A stretch of 64,000 nucleotides of DNA from Cyanobacteria bacterium FACHB-502 (GTDB taxonomy: Bacteria; Cyanobacteriota; Cyanobacteriia; Elainellales; Elainellaceae), in contig JACJNZ010000055.1 of the NCBI GenBank assembly GCA_014695325.1, positions 124,001 through 188,000 of the forward strand. Direction: 5' to 3'. The first letter of the stretch is position 1. Every line of letters starts with the position of its first letter. A program made the translations under genes and the position numbers. Below are positions 41,034 to 51,029 of the stretch, in pieces. The notes beneath the pieces are model-generated. The model saw nothing but the letters and a program-made list of their open reading frames with translations, was not told where the DNA came from and did no database searches.

Positions 41034-44000
41034 ATGCTCAGGTATCCGTTCTCCAAAAAGAAAGCTCAAAGGGGTCAGACCAATCTGCTTCAGGAATCGC
41101 CTGACCTGGAAAAGTTGGCGCAGTCGCTTCAGCCAGTGCTTCAAGCTCAAATCATGGCGTCTCAGCTTCAGGTACGCTGTGCGATTCGGCAGAGAACGCT
41201 GTTTATTTTGATCGAACATCTGCTGCATGTTGAGCCAAGCCCCCAGCAGGTCTTTGTAGAGCTTGAAGCGATCGTTCGGAAAAATACGGCAGAGCACGTT
41301 CAAGACCCGTCTTTTGCAGCGATTCAAGGAACCAACTTACCTGTGCGGCTGTTTCTTCGGATTGCAGGGCACCAGCAACCTTATCAGTTTCATACGTTTT
41401 CGGTCAGTTTGATCTCAGTCGATCAGGGAAGGTCGATCGCTACCGAGAACGATCGCGGCATCCAGCAGATTTCTGCCTTTGTTGAGCCGTCTACTGTGCA
41501 AAGCAGGTCTTCTGACTCAGTAATCGAGGAAGGATTGGCAGCAGAAGCCGCACCCGTCAATGCATCAGGGGAAGCAACGACTGCCGTGGGTGAAGCAGCT
41601 CCCGAACCTGCGATCTCAAGCAATGAACCGATCGAACGATTAATCGCAGCAGCAGTTGAGGCTGTACCCGAAGTTAAATCCGAGGTTAAAGCAGTTGAGG
41701 CTGTACCCGAAGTTGAGATTGTACCCGAAGTTGAGGCTGGGTCAGAACCCGAGGTAGAATCTGTCGCGATCGAGTCTGCTGAGATTGAATCTGTCGAAGT
41801 GGATTCAGTAAAGGTTACCTCTGCGGAATTGGTTGGGCTGGCTGCGATCGAATTGATTGAAGTTGGGTCAGCCCATGTTGAACTCGAAGCTGAACCTGAG
41901 GCGACTGAAGCCCATTTAGTTGACGTTGAAGCTGAAGCGACTGAACCTGTTTCAGTTGAATTGATAGAGATCGATTTTGTTGATGTAGAACCTGTCCCGA
42001 TCGAAACGATTGAAGCTGTTGCAACCGAACCTGTCGCGATCGGATCGATTGAAGACGATTTTGTTGACACTGTCCCTCAAGCGATTGAAGCTGGCTTAGT
42101 CGAACCTGTCTCAGTCGAGCCTGTCTCAGTCGAACCTGTCTCAGTGGAACCTGCCGAAGTTAATAGCACTGAAGTTGAGCCTGATGCCGAGGTTACGGTT
42201 TCCACGATACCGCCTGGAGCAGAGGTTGCTGAAGTCGAGTTAGTTGCAGATCAAGAATTGATATCGATCGAACCTGTCGCAGCAGTTCCTTCAGCGAGTG
42301 AACCACAGGAAATTATTGCAGCGGATGATATAGAAAGCGATCGACAATCTGAAGCGGCAGGAAGCGAACAAACTTATGCAGCGATCGAGTTCACTCATCC
42401 TGATCTTGATAGTTCTAATATTGCTAATATCGCTACGGATTTACAGCAGGATACTGCAATTTGTGAAGATCTTGACGAACCGTTCTTGGATGAAGTAACC
42501 GAAATTAAACCTGATACCGTTAACGCATCTGAGTACATATCTGAAAACGCTGAATTTGCAGCCGAGACCGAATTTCTACAGTCTGAATTTGGGGTGGAAC
42601 TGGAATCCGATCGATCAAGTCTTGTTGAACCCATCTCAGAATTAATTTCGGAACCTATCTCTGGACCAATCTCAGAACCGATTGCGGAACCTATTTCTGA
42701 ATCAGTCTCAGAATTAATTTTAGAATCTCCGGTTGAGGCATCTGTAGATGAGCTGACCGAAACAGAACTCCAGGAATTGGAATCATCTGTCGCCTTGTCT
42801 GAGGAGTTTTCCTTAGTACCAGAGCCATTAGCACCAGAGCCATTAGTACCAGAGCCGATCGAGCCTGTGGTTTTGCAAGCTGCTGAGCCTGCACTTCCAG
42901 AAGCGAGATTAGTAGAAACAGAAGCCTTTGAGCCTCGTTTGCCTGACAAGGCGGATGAGCCGCAGGACAGAGCGCAAACGATCGACGAGGAGAACGAGAA
43001 TCAATTTGCTGAGCAATCTTTAGAATTACCAACTGAATCGATCGCTGCTTTATCAATCGATCAAGCAAATGATCAAGCAACTAATTTATTTGCAGACGAA
43101 TTCTCTGATGAGTTTATTACTCCATCGACCGACAGACCAGAGACACTATCAGATAGTTTGTCTGAACAATTAGGGAGACTAGAACACCAGGAACCAGAGA
43201 TTGCTCCAGAAACCATTGCGATACCAGAGACAGCAGAGCCGTACTCGATCGATTCTTCTGCAACCGTTGCCTTTATAGAAGACACTGCTTTGCCGCAAGC
43301 GGATACGCCTTCTGCGATCGAATCAGAAATTCAAGAAGATATTTCCCAAGAAGATATCTTGCAGGAAGATATTCCTCAAGATGATCTTTTCCAAGAAGAA
43401 GTAATTCAGGAGAACGTTTCTCAGGAAAATATCTCGCGGAATGCGGTTGATGATAGAGCTGAGAATTATATCGATGAAAATTATCAATCTCAAAGTTCTG
43501 CACAAGTTGTTAGTCCAATTGTTAGCTCAATTGTTAGCCCAAATTCCACGTCACCAGATTTTGCGGCGGTAAACGACCCAGCCCCGAACCGGGCCGCTGC
43601 CGAGACAAGCCCTGAAACCAAAGGCCTCTCTTTCTCGGAAGTGTTAGAGCTAGAAGCGTGGAGCGATCGGCAATCGTTTCTAAGGCGGATGTCGATTTCT
43701 GCCTGGATTTTTGCAGGCACTGTGGGAGTGTTTGGCGTTGTGACAGGCATTTACGCACTGACTCGTCCCTGTGTGATTGGAGGCTGTCTACCGGTTGAGC
43801 AGGCACAGCAAATCAGCGATCGGGCACTGAATACGATCCAAACCACTGAGTCTGCCCTGGCGATCGTGGATGCCCATAATCAACTTCGGGAAGTTAATGC
43901 GCTGCTGAGCCCGATTCCGTTTTGGTCGCCGCACTACGAGTCTGCTCAGCAAATTATGAAGGTGAGCGAAGCCAGAGCCAGCCGAGTTGCCCAGATTGTG

Positions 44001-44981
44001 AACGCGCTTGAGAAGGCAAACGCAGCAGCCCAGAAAAGCCTGAATCCGCCGCATCCGCTGGCGCAGTGGCGTGAGATCCAGTGGCTCTGGCGGGATGCGA
44101 TCGCCGCTCTGCAAAAAATTCCGCCGGATAGTCCTGTCTACGACCTGGCACAGCGCAGGCTTCAGGAATATGAGACCAGTTTAAATGGCATCAATCAGCG
44201 GGTCGCGACCGAGCAGAACGCCCAGGAGCGGGTGAATGCAGCTCGTAGAACGGCAGAAGTGGCAGAGGCACAGGCAGGCATTGCAAAATCTGCTCAGGAT
44301 TGGCAGCAGTCTTACGCCGCATGGCAGGCAGCTGTGAAGGTTCTCGATCAAATTCCGCAGGGAACGGCAGCGTATGCTGAAGCCGAGCAGCTTCTCGCAC
44401 TGTATCAGCCGCGCTTGCAGGAAGCCAACCAGCGCCAAGGGCAAGAGACGATCGCCGAAAATGCCCTGCGTCAAGCCAATCAGTTGGCAGAGCAAGCCCG
44501 CAGCCTGGAGCAGCAAAACCAGTGGATCGAAGCAAAAACGATATGGCAGCAGGCAGTTACCAATCTTCAGCGGATTCCTCAAGGGAGCGTTTACTCGATG
44601 CAGGTGCAGTCTACGCTTCAGTCCTACACCGCAGCAATGACTCAAGCAGAAAAGAATGCCGCCCGTCTCACGGCAATGCAGGCTGTCCAGCCAGATCTCG
44701 ATCGTACCTGTGCCGGGATGGTTCCACTTTGCACCTATTCCTTCGCGCCGCAGGCAATTCGGGTGCAGATTACCCGCAGCTACGACCAGGCGACCGAGCG
44801 CGTGATGACTTCCACTCAGAGCGGTTCGATGCAGGCAGTGATCACCACTCAGGTGAACAATCTGCTGCGATCGCTTGCTGCCATCAGCGAAACGGCTAAA
44901 GTGCCGATCGAACTTTACAATGCAGACGGCTCCCGTTTTGGAACCTACTCCCCGGAAGCCTCTGGATTTGTGGCGCAGTAA
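41034..44981 (+). CDS. Giant acidic repeat protein with one membrane segment
   Basis: 1315 residues in three parts. Residues 1-130 form a soluble N-terminal domain (LEKLAQSLQPVLQAQIMASQ, then RLFLRIAGHQQPYQFH). Residues about 170-860 are highly acidic and low-complexity, built from E-P-V, E-A-V-P-E-V and I-E-S/V-E-S units, including three tandem copies of VSVEP and runs of SEPIS. A single membrane helix (ISAWIFAGTVGVFGVVTGIY, about 889-908) is followed by about 400 residues of helical, TPR-like or coiled-coil sequence with repeated AAxxxLxxIPxxSxxYxxA units. The end is a compact domain with two cysteines. It looks like a cyanobacterial envelope-spanning protein of unknown function. Confidence 0.75.
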   Translation: MLRYPFSKKKAQRGQTNLLQESPDLEKLAQSLQPVLQAQIMASQLQVRCAIRQRTLFILIEHLLHVEPSPQQVFVELEAIVRKNTAEHVQDPSFAAIQGTNLPVRLFLRIAGHQQPYQFHTFSVSLISVDQGRSIATENDRGIQQISAFVEPSTVQSRSSDSVIEEGLAAEAAPVNASGEATTAVGEAAPEPAISSNEPIERLIAAAVEAVPEVKSEVKAVEAVPEVEIVPEVEAGSEPEVESVAIESAEIESVEVDSVKVTSAELVGLAAIELIEVGSAHVELEAEPEATEAHLVDVEAEATEPVSVELIEIDFVDVEPVPIETIEAVATEPVAIGSIEDDFVDTVPQAIEAGLVEPVSVEPVSVEPVSVEPAEVNSTEVEPDAEVTVSTIPPGAEVAEVELVADQELISIEPVAAVPSASEPQEIIAADDIESDRQSEAAGSEQTYAAIEFTHPDLDSSNIANIATDLQQDTAICEDLDEPFLDEVTEIKPDTVNASEYISENAEFAAETEFLQSEFGVELESDRSSLVEPISELISEPISGPISEPIAEPISESVSELILESPVEASVDELTETELQELESSVALSEEFSLVPEPLAPEPLVPEPIEPVVLQAAEPALPEARLVETEAFEPRLPDKADEPQDRAQTIDEENENQFAEQSLELPTESIAALSIDQANDQATNLFADEFSDEFITPSTDRPETLSDSLSEQLGRLEHQEPEIAPETIAIPETAEPYSIDSSATVAFIEDTALPQADTPSAIESEIQEDISQEDILQEDIPQDDLFQEEVIQENVSQENISRNAVDDRAENYIDENYQSQSSAQVVSPIVSSIVSPNSTSPDFAAVNDPAPNRAAAETSPETKGLSFSEVLELEAWSDRQSFLRRMSISAWIFAGTVGVFGVVTGIYALTRPCVIGGCLPVEQAQQISDRALNTIQTTESALAIVDAHNQLREVNALLSPIPFWSPHYESAQQIMKVSEARASRVAQIVNALEKANAAAQKSLNPPHPLAQWREIQWLWRDAIAALQKIPPDSPVYDLAQRRLQEYETSLNGINQRVATEQNAQERVNAARRTAEVAEAQAGIAKSAQDWQQSYAAWQAAVKVLDQIPQGTAAYAEAEQLLALYQPRLQEANQRQGQETIAENALRQANQLAEQARSLEQQNQWIEAKTIWQQAVTNLQRIPQGSVYSMQVQSTLQSYTAAMTQAEKNAARLTAMQAVQPDLDRTCAGMVPLCTYSFAPQAIRVQITRSYDQATERVMTSTQSGSMQAVITTQVNNLLRSLAAISETAKVPIELYNADGSRFGTYSPEASGFVAQ

Positions 44982-44986
44982 GGCAA

Positions 44987-46171
44987 CTAGCTCAGCAAGT
45001 TGGGCTGAAACGCCTTATCCACATGGCTGAGAATTTTCTCAATCCGGTTCTCCCAGGAAAATTGCTGCACAAAGTTAATGCTGTGGGCATAGCCTTCGAG
45101 CTTCCGGGGATAGACTGCCAGCGTATGAGCAATGCAGTTGACCAGCGCAAAGGGACAGTCGGGCGCACACCAGCCTGCGATGATGCCAGCCAATTGAAAC
45201 AATCGCAGCGGGGGAATCTCAGTCGCGACGATCGGCGTACCGGAGGCTAAATAGTCAAAAAACTTGAGCGGAGAGGTGAAGGAAGCTTCTTCGCCCGATC
45301 GATGGGGATGCAGCAGGACATCAGCGGCTTGAAGCAGGCTGGCAAGCTGGTCGTGCAGCACATAGCCCAGAAAAGTCACGTTTTGCAGTCCCAGCTCGAT
45401 CGATCGCTGCTGATAGCTTTGCACTTTTGCCTCAGACCCGCCCGCAAACGCAAACCTAACCTGGGGCATCTCCTTTGCGACCTCCAGCAGCAGATCTACG
45501 CCCTTAAACGCATTCAGCCCGCCAGAATAGACTGCCAGAGAAGTGCAATCGCCTAAAAGCTGCTGTCGCCATTGTGCCGCTGCATCGGGTTGTCGGGTGG
45601 CAAAAGACTGGTTAAATCCGTTGTGAAGTTGAATTACTTTATCTGGCGGCATTCCTTGAGCGATCATGCTTTCCCGTACTGGATCGGCAACCGTGACCGC
45701 AAGCTGAAACATCGGATGATGGACGATTTCCGGTTCAAACTGTTTCTGCTCATGGTGATGATGCTCATAAATTGCAGGAATCCTATTTTGAACGGCAGCT
45801 TTGATAAAATTCCAGTCGCGGCTATGAACAATCTGAACACGGGAACGAATATGAAACGGGAGATAATATTTTGAAACGATCGTACTCGGATGCGTCCATT
45901 TCGACTGACCTTTGAAGCGATCGGGAATCGGCAATCCGGCAACTTTTAGCCTGCGGTGCAAATTGTAAAACCGGGTCAGCTCCCCATCAGGAATCTGTGG
46001 ACGAAAGGGCAGTAGCCAATCGATCGGCGAACTGATCTGGGGCTTCAGGTAAGTGAGAACAGCAGCATAGCCCAGATTTGCGGCAGCATTGGCACAGTTT
46101 GCCACCTGCACCAGATCGGCTCTGGGTTGAGGCAGTGTGTTGCGCGTAAAGAAAAGATAGTGTCGATTCAT
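44987..46171 (-). CDS. Family 4 glycosyltransferase
   Basis: 394 residues with a GT-B fold. The C-terminal donor domain has LAVYSGGLNAFKGVDLLLEV and then VTFLGYVLHDQLASLLQAAD. HRSGEEASFTSPLKFFDYLA contains the E-x7-E pattern typical of retaining GT4 enzymes. The start overlaps the last 4 bases of the ABC exporter gene, so the two are translationally coupled. Together they suggest assembly and export of a surface polysaccharide or glycolipid. It converges with the giant acidic protein gene, with 5 bp between stop codons. Confidence 0.87.
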   Translation of the reverse strand: MNRHYLFFTRNTLPQPRADLVQVANCANAAANLGYAAVLTYLKPQISSPIDWLLPFRPQIPDGELTRFYNLHRRLKVAGLPIPDRFKGQSKWTHPSTIVSKYYLPFHIRSRVQIVHSRDWNFIKAAVQNRIPAIYEHHHHEQKQFEPEIVHHPMFQLAVTVADPVRESMIAQGMPPDKVIQLHNGFNQSFATRQPDAAAQWRQQLLGDCTSLAVYSGGLNAFKGVDLLLEVAKEMPQVRFAFAGGSEAKVQSYQQRSIELGLQNVTFLGYVLHDQLASLLQAADVLLHPHRSGEEASFTSPLKFFDYLASGTPIVATEIPPLRLFQLAGIIAGWCAPDCPFALVNCIAHTLAVYPRKLEGYAHSINFVQQFSWENRIEKILSHVDKAFQPNLLS

Positions 46172-48204
46172 GAGTGTTCCTCGATCGCTTCAAGTTGCTT
46201 GACTAGATCCAGAGCTGACCGATAAGCCGTTTCGGTGTATTCCTGTTGTTCTTCGGGATACTGGACGACTTCATGCACAATCAGCCCTAACGAACCAATC
46301 ACAATGTTGAGCAGCGATCGGATGTGATAAGAGAAATTCGCCGTTCGTTTGCGATGGTTGGGCTGCGAGAGTTCTGCAAACTGCTGGGCAAATTGCTCGG
46401 TAAACTGCATTTGACAGAGCCGAGCATAGTGACCCTGTTCTGCCAGCAACGATTGATGAGTGCCCAGTTCGACCAGTTTGCCCTGTTCTAAAACCGCAAT
46501 TTGATCCGCCTTTTGCACGGTAGACAACCGATGGGCAATGATAATCGTGGTTCGGTCGCGGCTGAGTCGATCGATCGCTTCCTGCACCAGTTTTTCAGAA
46601 ACGGTATCAAGGGCACTGGTCGCTTCATCTAGAATCAGAATCGGCGGATTTTGGAGCAGTGCTCTGGCAATGGCAATGCGCTGTCGCTGCCCCCCAGAAA
46701 GCATTACGCCCCGATCGCCAATCACCGTTTCAAACCCGTGCGGCAATTGCAGAATAAATTCTTCGGCGTTTGCCTGTTTTGCCGCAGCAATAATTTCATC
46801 ATCGGTTGCAGCCGGACAGCCGTAGGCAATGTTGTCTCGCACCGAAGCGTTAAACAAAAACGTCTCCTGGCTCACAATGCCCATTGCCCGCCGCAGCGAT
46901 TGATAGTCAAATTCGCGTAGGTCTTGCCCGTCTAGCAAAATGCAGCCCTCGCTGGGGTCGTAGAGTCGCGGCAATAAATCCACTAAGGTCGATTTTCCTG
47001 CCCCTGATGCTCCCACGATCGCCAGCGTCGTCCGACAGGGTAAATCAAGGTTGATATCGTGAAGAACGTATTTTTGTCGTCCTGGATAGATAAACGAAAG
47101 ATTGCGAAGCTGAATTCCGGTTTGCAAAGTTTGGAACGGCAGCGTTCCGTTTTGCATAAATGGTTTATTATCACGACGGAGAAACTCGCTAGCAATTTCC
47201 AAACTGGGGGCAATACTTGCAAACTGACTGCGAGCGTTATTAAGCTGACCAATCAGGGGCAACGTCCGAAACAGCAAAAAAAGATAGGTGAGCAATACCG
47301 CAGAGAATGCCTCGAGCTGCGCTGCCAGAAAGGTACGCCCGATCGCCACAATTAGCAGCAGTGCAATTACGCCCGCCATTTCGTTCACAGGCTCAATCAG
47401 GGCAGAAACTGCCTGCGTTCGGAACTCTGCCTGCTCTCGATCGCGAATTAAACGAATCATTTTTTCATAGGCGGCGGGTTCGGTGGCAGTGGTGCGAACG
47501 AGCCGCATTCCAGACAGCAGTTCTAAAACACTGGTCGAATATTGCTTTGACGTATCCGAAAGCTGCTTGCCAAACTGCTTTGCTTGATGAATGCTCGACT
47601 GATTCACTAGCACAACGATCGCTAACAGCGCGGTTGAAGCCAGCGTTAACTGCCAGGACAGTGACACCAGCAATCCCACAAACACCAGCACCGTAATGAC
47701 AACTGTGACCGATCGCGTAATGCTGCTAATTGCGCCTGCGGCACGAGAGACTTCGTTATTGAGCCGATTCACAATATCGCCAATTCCCGTGCGGCTAAAA
47801 AAATCAAGGTCAACTTCCAGCAAAAGCCGCAGTCCCTGCTCTCGCAAATCATTGGTGAGGATGCGCTTCAGGCTTCCGGCAACCAGCGCATTGCCATAGC
47901 CCGCCAGGTTTTTGAGCAGCAGCAGCAGGATAATTGCCCCCGCGAGCAGCGCGATACGAGGACGACCATCGATTTGAAATGGAGACAGCAGCATTCGCAG
48001 AACGGGCACTTCGCCCTCCAGCGCGATCGGCTGTCCCAGAAAGCTGAGCAGAACGGGCATGATCAGAGCGGTACTGACCCCGTTAAACACCGCACCCGAA
48101 AATCCCAGCCCAATATTAAGCAGGATCAGAACAGGGTGTCGGTGAACCAGGTACAGTAACAGTTGACGCGGAGAGCGGAAATTTGACATAGCATCAGGCA
48201 GCAT
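46168..48204 (-). CDS. ABC exporter, permease fused to ATPase (MsbA/HepA-like)
   Basis: About 678 residues from ATG 48204; the start is uncertain (48285, 48204 or 48189), none with a good ribosome-binding site. Six membrane helices occupy the first 330 residues. The ATPase has Walker A VGASGAGKSTL, the signature MLSGGQRQRIAIARAL, Walker B LILDEATSALD and the H-loop IIIAHRL. It belongs to the lipid/polysaccharide exporter group that includes MsbA and the heterocyst-envelope HepA. After the ATPase there is an extra helical tail of about 80 residues, RKRTANFSYHIRSLLNIVIG onward, not usual for the group. Coupled with the downstream glycosyltransferase. Confidence 0.88.
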   Translation of the reverse strand: MLPDAMSNFRSPRQLLLYLVHRHPVLILLNIGLGFSGAVFNGVSTALIMPVLLSFLGQPIALEGEVPVLRMLLSPFQIDGRPRIALLAGAIILLLLLKNLAGYGNALVAGSLKRILTNDLREQGLRLLLEVDLDFFSRTGIGDIVNRLNNEVSRAAGAISSITRSVTVVITVLVFVGLLVSLSWQLTLASTALLAIVVLVNQSSIHQAKQFGKQLSDTSKQYSTSVLELLSGMRLVRTTATEPAAYEKMIRLIRDREQAEFRTQAVSALIEPVNEMAGVIALLLIVAIGRTFLAAQLEAFSAVLLTYLFLLFRTLPLIGQLNNARSQFASIAPSLEIASEFLRRDNKPFMQNGTLPFQTLQTGIQLRNLSFIYPGRQKYVLHDINLDLPCRTTLAIVGASGAGKSTLVDLLPRLYDPSEGCILLDGQDLREFDYQSLRRAMGIVSQETFLFNASVRDNIAYGCPAATDDEIIAAAKQANAEEFILQLPHGFETVIGDRGVMLSGGQRQRIAIARALLQNPPILILDEATSALDTVSEKLVQEAIDRLSRDRTTIIIAHRLSTVQKADQIAVLEQGKLVELGTHQSLLAEQGHYARLCQMQFTEQFAQQFAELSQPNHRKRTANFSYHIRSLLNIVIGSLGLIVHEVVQYPEEQQEYTETAYRSALDLVKQLEAIEEHS

Positions 48205-48458
48205 ATTCGATCGCGTGAAGCGTTTTCTTCCAGCAGGAAACGTTCTCCTGTAGAGTGCCCGAAGCGATCGGCTGTCCAACATCACAGGTGGAAGATTTGC
48301 AGTTCGCTAGGGCGATCGAAATGACTATTCTTCGATGCAAAAACATCGCGCAGCTTAACTTTCTACTCCTTTGGGGGTCTGTCTTTAGGAGCTAACAGAA
48401 GCTTGAAAAATTCTCTAGCCTTGTGAAGAGCAGTCAATCAAGCTTGAAGGAAAATTTT

Positions 48459-49079
48459 ATGACCACGAGTGTTTCGCCGGACATGAACCGGAGTTCGAGG
48501 AATAGCCAGCTTTGGAGCGCAATTCTGCTGATCGCGCTGGGTCTAATTGCCATTATTCTGCCGCGTGTTTCAACGCTGGTCGCAGAAACCTGGATCTCCC
48601 TGATTCTGATTTCTTCGGGAGCCACCAAACTCTTTAACGCATTCCAGACTCGCCAGCAGGGCGGCTTTATCTGGAAATTGCTGCTGAGCATCCTGTACAT
48701 CGGCACAGGGATCATGCTATTTGTGAATCCGTTCGGCGGTACGATTACGCTGACTCTGCTGCTGGGTAGCTTCCTGCTAACGGAAGGCACGTTTGAGCTG
48801 ATTCTGGCATTCCGTGTACGTCCCCAAGAAGGCTGGACTTCGGTGCTGGGAAATGCACTTGTGACTCTAGCACTGGGAGCAATCGTCTGGTTCCAGTGGC
48901 CCTTCAACGCACCCTGGCTCTTGGGAACTGCCGTCGGCGCAAGCATTATTTCCACCGGACTTTCGCGTCTGCTGCTGGCTCAGAACTCGCAAGCAAAGAT
49001 GGCTTCCTCGACGGGAACACCTGCCAATACTGCTTCCAACCCTTCAAGCTCCACCAACGATCCGGCGGCAACGGTGTAG
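48459..49079 (+). CDS. HdeD/DUF308-family membrane protein
   Basis: 206 residues from ATG 48459, preceded by AAGGA. Six short hydrophobic segments fill residues 18-180, with glycine-rich turns (LLGSFLLTEGTFELILAFR) characteristic of the HdeD acid-stress family and DUF308. The C-terminal 25 residues are S/T/N-rich and polar. Members sit in the inner or plasma membrane and are linked to acid or other stress in enterobacteria; the role in cyanobacteria is unknown. It is transcribed alone, divergent from the ABC exporter. Confidence 0.83.
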   Translation: MTTSVSPDMNRSSRNSQLWSAILLIALGLIAIILPRVSTLVAETWISLILISSGATKLFNAFQTRQQGGFIWKLLLSILYIGTGIMLFVNPFGGTITLTLLLGSFLLTEGTFELILAFRVRPQEGWTSVLGNALVTLALGAIVWFQWPFNAPWLLGTAVGASIISTGLSRLLLAQNSQAKMASSTGTPANTASNPSSSTNDPAATV

Positions 49080-49310
49080 GTTTCCTCTATTCCGCGGCGG
49101 TTCCTCGTTCTGTTAATAATCCCCTGTCTGCCGATCGATTCTGGGCAGCCGGGGGATTTGTTCTTGTAGGATGCCTGATTGATTTGTTTTGGAACAAAAT
49201 GCAGGGACGAATCCAGGCAATATTGCTCTCTTCGGTGCGATTTCATACGCAATATCAGTATGTTAAGTTGTCCAGGATTTGCGATCTTGACGAGCAGGGG
49301 AGTTCCTGAG

Positions 49311-51029
49311 ATGCAGAAGAGATGGTGGAAAGAAAGCGTCGTCTATCAAATCTATCCGCGCAGCTTTAAGGACAGTAATGGCGACGGGGTCGGCGATCTC
49401 CGGGGGATCATCAAGAAATTAGACTATGTGCAAAAGCTCGGTGTTGACGTGGTCTGGCTCTGTCCCGTTTATCAATCTCCTAACGATGACAATGGTTACG
49501 ACATCAGCGACTATTACGACATCAACAACGAGTTTGGCACCCTGTCTGATTGGGAGGAGCTGCTCGCAGGATTGCACGATCGCGGCATCAAGCTAATGAT
49601 GGACCTGGTGGTTAACCATACCTCCGACGAGCATTCCTGGTTTGTCGAAGCGCGCAAATCCAAGGACAATCCGTATCGGGATTACTATATTTGGCGATCG
49701 GGTAAGGAGGGTCGCGAACCCAATAACTGGGCGTCCTTTTTCGGTGGGTCAGCCTGGCAGTACGACGAGGCAACCGATGAGTATTACCTGCACCTGTTCT
49801 CTCGCAAGCAGCCCGATCTCAATTGGGAGAATCCGAAGCTGCGTGCCGAGATTTATACCATGATGCACTGGTGGCTGCGGAAAGGCATCGACGGCTTTCG
49901 CATGGATGTCATCAATGTGATCTCGAAAGTCCCTGGCTTGCCGGATGCTCCTGTAGTGACGAGCGATCGCTACCAATTTGGCGGACAGTATTTCGTCAAC
50001 GGACCGCGTCTTCACGAGTTTCTGAGTGAAATGAAGCAGGAAGTGCTATCTCACTACGATATTGTCACCGTCGGCGAGACACCGATGCTGACCACCGAGC
50101 ACGGCATTGCACTCACCCATGAGGAGACGGGGCATCTCAATATGCTGTTCCAGTTCGAGCACATGGTCATCGACGAAGACCCCAACAGTGCCTTACCGCA
50201 CCGGAGCGTTCAGCCGTGGCGACTACACGATCTCAAGCAAGTGATGACACGGTGGCAAAAGGATTTGGAAAGGAAGGGCTGGAATAGCCAGTACCTCACG
50301 AACCACGACACCCCACGGGCAGTCTCTCGGTTTGGGGATGATGGTCAGTACCGGGTTGAGTCAGCCAAATTGCTCGCCACGTTTCTGCATCTGCTGCATG
50401 GCACGCCCTATGTCTATCAGGGCGAAGAGATCGGGATGACCAACGTCAGGTTTGAGTCGATCGAGGATTACCAGGACATTGAGACGCGCACGGTCTATCA
50501 CGAGTTGGTGGAGGAAAAAGGCATTGCTCCCGATGCTGCAATGGAAATTATTTATGCCAGAAGCCGTGACAACTCACGCACACCGATGCAATGGGACGGC
50601 ACCCTGTACGCTGGATTCACCACTGGCACTCCCTGGCTCAAGGTCAACCCCAACTACCGCGAGATCAATGTTCAACAAGCACTGACTGACCCAAACTCGA
50701 TCTTTGCCTACTACCAGCAGCTCATCCGGTTACGCAAAGCTCATCCGGTCATCGTTTACGGCACGTATGACCTCATCCTGGAATCGCATGAGCAAGTTTA
50801 TGCGTTCACGCGAACCCTGAAGGACGAGCGTTTGCTGGTTTTGCTGAATTTCACCCAAGACACGCCCGTTCTTACCCTGCCAGACGAAGTATCCTTTGAC
50901 AGCCAGGAACTATTAATTAGCAACTATGGAATGAACAACGTAATGGACAATAATGAGGCAGAGGGGAGCGAGGAGATTCGCCAACTCACGCTGCGTCCTT
51001 TTGAGGCACGAGTGTACCGATTGCAGTAG
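49311..51029 (+). CDS. GH13 alpha-glucosidase (oligo-1,6-glucosidase-like)
   Basis: 572 residues from ATG 49311, which follows GGGGAG; the upstream frame to 49179 is non-homologous. A (beta/alpha)8 barrel with the four GH13 regions: DLVVNHTSD, GFRMDV with nucleophile D199, VGETP with acid/base E256, and TNHDTPR with D333. The valine following the nucleophile (V200) is the residue found in enzymes acting on alpha-1,6 bonds or on trehalose-6-phosphate, instead of threonine as in maltases. Full-length with a C-terminal beta domain. No signal peptide, so cytosolic. It lies upstream of a sugar ABC importer and could hydrolyse the imported alpha-glucoside. Confidence 0.9.
   Translation: MQKRWWKESVVYQIYPRSFKDSNGDGVGDLRGIIKKLDYVQKLGVDVVWLCPVYQSPNDDNGYDISDYYDINNEFGTLSDWEELLAGLHDRGIKLMMDLVVNHTSDEHSWFVEARKSKDNPYRDYYIWRSGKEGREPNNWASFFGGSAWQYDEATDEYYLHLFSRKQPDLNWENPKLRAEIYTMMHWWLRKGIDGFRMDVINVISKVPGLPDAPVVTSDRYQFGGQYFVNGPRLHEFLSEMKQEVLSHYDIVTVGETPMLTTEHGIALTHEETGHLNMLFQFEHMVIDEDPNSALPHRSVQPWRLHDLKQVMTRWQKDLERKGWNSQYLTNHDTPRAVSRFGDDGQYRVESAKLLATFLHLLHGTPYVYQGEEIGMTNVRFESIEDYQDIETRTVYHELVEEKGIAPDAAMEIIYARSRDNSRTPMQWDGTLYAGFTTGTPWLKVNPNYREINVQQALTDPNSIFAYYQQLIRLRKAHPVIVYGTYDLILESHEQVYAFTRTLKDERLLVLLNFTQDTPVLTLPDEVSFDSQELLISNYGMNNVMDNNEAEGSEEIRQLTLRPFEARVYRLQ

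Noticed and set aside
41423-42949. Long minus-strand Ser/Thr-rich frames opposite the acidic repeat protein
   Set aside because: They arise because GAA/GTT-rich repeat codons read as Ser/Thr codons on the other strand; no starts or family resemblance.
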